NCBI GenBank assembly: GCA_947000775.1
Contig: CAMQGK010000327.1
Location: forward strand, 11,774,001 to 11,838,000
Direction of reading: 5' to 3'
Length of the DNA: 64,000 nucleotides
DNA from: Pterois miles
Lineage: Eukaryota > Chordata > Actinopteri > Perciformes > Scorpaenidae
In this document: piece by piece, positions 61,301-64,000 of the stretch
Layout of the letters: the number at the start of each line of letters is the position of its first letter
Position numbering within the stretch: the first letter of the stretch is position 1
Translations under genes and position numbers: made by a program
Notes under the pieces: generated by a model
The model's input: the letters and a program-made list of their open reading frames with translations, nothing else
The model's database searches: none
Told to the model about the DNA's origin: nothing

Positions 61301-64000
61301 TCACAAAAAGGCTCCTTTCCACCATAGAATCGTTTTACATGTTAAAATATGACCGTTTCCATGGTTTTTTCAATATCTAAAAAATTTAACCTTTTCATCG
61401 AAAAATTTTGACATACTATACTATGACTTTTTTTTGTAAATTTTACAACATTTCACGAAATGACTCCTCTCCACGGTAGAATCATTTTACACACTATAAT
61501 ACGACCGTTTTCATTGTTTTTTTCAACATTTTAAAAAATTTGACATTTTTATCAAAAAATTTCGACATACTATACTATGACTTTTTTTTGTAAAATTTTA
61601 GATTTCACGAAATTACTTCTTTCCACCATAGAATCGTTTTACATGCTATAATACGACCGTTTTCATCGTTTTTTTCAACATCTATGAAATTTGACATTTT
61701 CATCGAAAAATTTCGACATACTAAACTATGACTTTTTTTGTAAAATTTTGCATTTCACGAAATGACTTCTTTCCACCATAGAATCATTTTACACGCTATA
61801 ATACGACCGTTTCCATGGTTTTTTCAACATCTAAAAATTTGACGTGTTCATTGAAAAATTTCGACATACTATACTATGACTTTTTTTTGTAAAATTTTAC
61901 ATATCACGAAATGACTCCTTTCCACCATAGAATCATTTTACACACTATAATACGACCGTTTCCATGGTTTTTTTCAACATCTAAAAAATTTGACGTTTTC
62001 ATCGAAAAATTTCGACATACTATACTATGACTTTTTTTTGTAAATTTTACAACATTTCACGAAATGACTCCTTTCCACCATAGAATCATTTTACACACTA
62101 TAATACGACCGTTTCCATGGTTTTTTTCAACATCTAAAAAATTTGACATTTTCATCGAAAAATTTCGACATACTATACTATGACTTTTTTTTGCAAAATT
62201 TTACATTCCACGGAATTACTTCTTTCCACCATAGAATCATTTTACACGCTATAATACGACCGTTTTCATCGTTTTTTTCAATATCTAAAAAATTTAACGT
62301 TTTCATCGAAAAATTTCGACATACTATACTATGACTTTTTTTTGCAAAATTTTACATTCCACGGAATTACTTCTTTCCACCATAGAATCATTTTACACGC
62401 TATAATACGACCGTTTCCATGGTTTTTTTCAACATCTACGAAATTTGACATTTTCATCGAAAAATTTCGACATACTATACTATGACTTTTTTTGTAAAAT
62501 TTTGCATTTCACGAAATGACTTCTTTCCACCATAGAATCATTTTACACGCTATAATACGACCGTTTCCATGGTTTTTTCAACATCTAAAAATTTGACGTG
62601 TTCATCGAAAAATTTCGACATACTATACTATGACTTTTTTTTGTAAAATTTTACAACATTTCACGAAATGACTTCTTTCAACGATAGAATCATTTTACAT
62701 GAAATAATACGACCGTTTCCATGTTATTTTTCGATATCTAAAAAATGTAACGTTTTCATCGAAAAATTTCGACATACTATACTATGACTTTTTTTGTAAA
62801 ATTTTACATTTCACAAAATGACTCCTTTCCACCATAGAATAATTTTACACGCTATAATGTGACCGTTTCCATGTTTTTTTTCAACATCTATGAAATTTGA
62901 CATTTTCATCGAAAAATTTCGACATACTATACTATGACTTTTTTTTTCATTTCACGAAATGACTCCTTTCCACCATAGAATCATTTTACACACTATAATA
63001 CGACCGTTTCCATGTTTTTTTTCAACATCTAAAAAATTTGACATTTTCATCGAAAAATTTCGACATACTATACTATGACTTTTTTTGTAAAATTTTACAT
63101 TTCACGAAATTACTTCTTTCCACCATAGAATCGTTTTACATGCTATAATACGACCGTTTTCATCGTTTTTTTCAATATCTAAAAAATTTAATGTTTTCAT
63201 CGAAAAATTTCGACATACTATACTATGACTTTTTTTTGCAAAATTTTACATTCCACGGAATTACTTCTTTCCACCATAGAATCATTTTACACGCTATAAT
63301 ACGACCGTTTCCATGGTTTTTTTCAACATCTACGAAATTTGACATTTTCATCGAAAAATTTCGACATACTATACTATGACTTTTTTTGTAAAATTTTGCA
63401 TTTCACGAAATGACTTCTTTCCACCATAGAATCATTTTACACGCTATAATACGACCGTTTCCATGGTTTTTTCAACATCTAAAAATTTTACGTGTTCATC
63501 GAAAAATTTCGACATACTATACTATGACTTTTTTTTGCAAAATTTTACATTCCACGGAATGACTTCTTTCCACCATAGAATCATTTTACACGCTATAATA
63601 CGACCGTTTCCATGTTTTTTTTCAACATCTAAAAAATTTGACGTTTTCTTCGAAAAATTTCGACATACTATACTATGACTTTTTTTTGTAAATTTTACAA
63701 CATTTCACGAAATGACTCCTTTCCACCATAGAATCATTTTACATGCTATAATACGACCGTTTTTATCGTTTTGTTCAATATCTAAAAAATTTAACGTTTT
63801 CATCGAAAAATTTCGACATACTATACTATGACTTTTTTTTGTAAAATTTTACATTTCACGAAATGACTCCTTTCCACCATAGAATCATTTTACACGTTAA
63901 AATATGACCGTTTGCATGTTTTTTTTCAACATCTAAAAAATTTGACGTTTTCATCGAAAAATTTCGACATACTATACTATGACTTTTTTTTGTAAATTTT
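52331..64000 (+). repeat. ~152-bp tandem satellite array, about 70-75 monomers
   Basis: The landmark TTTCGACATACTATACTATG recurs every 149-153 bp (for example 53060, 53210, 53362, 53511, 53661, 53814; 56585, 56738, 56891). A monomer runs CGACATACTATACTATGACT, poly-T, the 12-bp palindrome GTAAAATTTTAC, TTTCACGAAATGACTTCTTT, CCACCATAGAATCATTTTAC, CTATAATACGACCG, poly-T, CAACATCTAAAAAATTTGAC and GTTTTCATCGAAAAA. Variants are an optional 4-base insertion (ACAA), ACACGCTATAA/ACACGTTAAAA/ACATGAAATAA blocks, and CpG to TpG changes. The array is very AT-rich, is cut once by a SINE and runs off the window. Multi-monomer blocks are duplicated (see findings). The first 3-4 units (52331-53000) are most diverged. 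Confidence 0.96.
54151..54502 (-). mobile_element. SINE inserted in the satellite, minus strand
   Basis: A full-length copy of the 8011/32725 SINE family with (GAA)n at 54151-54168, B box complement GGACTTGAACC near 54440, and its head end at about 54502. It interrupts a satellite monomer between ATAGAATCATTT and ATTTTACACACTATAATACG. The last head bases (GCCGCCCC) are missing. Its closeness in sequence to the 8011 copy suggests the same subfamily. Confidence 0.88.

Larger units (their letters stand above)
51619..64000 (+). other. cdkal1: cdkal1 downstream intron (5' part), mostly satellite
   Basis: The intron begins with a consensus donor GTGAGT. Only about 350 bp of ordinary sequence precede a tandem satellite that continues to the window end. 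No further exon is visible in the remaining 12 kb, so the intron is at least 12.4 kb. Confidence 0.85.

Noticed and set aside
57172..63678. Repeated plus-strand open frames of 60-71 codons (..DILYYDFFLQNFTFHG..) that look like a tandem protein family
   Set aside because: They are translations of the AT-rich satellite monomer. The monomer length (about 152 bp) is not a multiple of three, frames end at the same TATGA landmark, and similar frames appear only where a stop happens to be absent.
52331..64000. CRISPR-like repeat/spacer organisation
   Set aside because: The whole 152-bp unit repeats head to tail with no unique spacers, and the context is a vertebrate gene.
52331..64000. CENP-B box in the satellite monomer
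   Set aside because: TTTCGACATACTATACT matches the TTCG half but lacks the CGGG half of the consensus, so centromere function cannot be argued from it.

Overview
The window looks like ray-finned (probably percomorph) fish genomic DNA. It is AT-rich, has long introns, dense (CA/TG)n and (CT)n microsatellites, and many teleost-type repeats: Tc1-like, pogo-like and hAT-like DNA elements, tRNA-derived SINEs and a Rex6/Dong-like LINE. There are no bacterial or viral gene structures.

Only one protein-coding gene can be supported. Three plus-strand exons (10155-10321, 22951-23096, 51438-51618) encode consecutive pieces of the radical-SAM domain of Cdkal1, the tRNA methylthiotransferase that makes ms2t6A at position 37 of tRNA-Lys(UUU). 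Codon phases match across both complete introns, so no coding exon is missing between them. The introns are 12.6 kb and 28.3 kb, and the outer introns run off both ends of the window. The rest of the window is intronic.

Region by region. 1-10154 is the upstream intron, with a rearranged Tc1-like pair, a fold-back element, a TATAAGGCGCAC MITE and a SINE. 10322-22950 holds microsatellites, a pogo-like pseudogene fused to a Tc1 end, and a Rex6/Dong-like reverse transcriptase/endonuclease relic close to the second exon. 23097-51437 holds several hAT-like MITEs with recognisable 8-bp target duplications, an intron-containing tRNA-Tyr gene beside a SINE, two oppositely oriented blocks of one 27-bp minisatellite, a DANA/mermaid-like SINE and a complete 531-bp TA-flanked MITE. 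51619-64000 is the downstream intron. From about 51972 to the window end it is a tandem satellite, with a 37-bp repeat at its left edge that grades into a monomer of about 152 bp (roughly 70-75 copies), interrupted once by a SINE.

The most notable structure is this satellite inside a conserved gene. The array edge appears to preserve the short ancestral repeat. The 152-bp monomer looks like a diverged four-fold multimer of it, and blocks of several monomers have been re-duplicated at about 1.05, 2.87 and 4.8-5.0 kb. I found no convincing new protein-coding or RNA-guided system; the long ORFs outside the exons and transposon relics are explained by repeats or chance.
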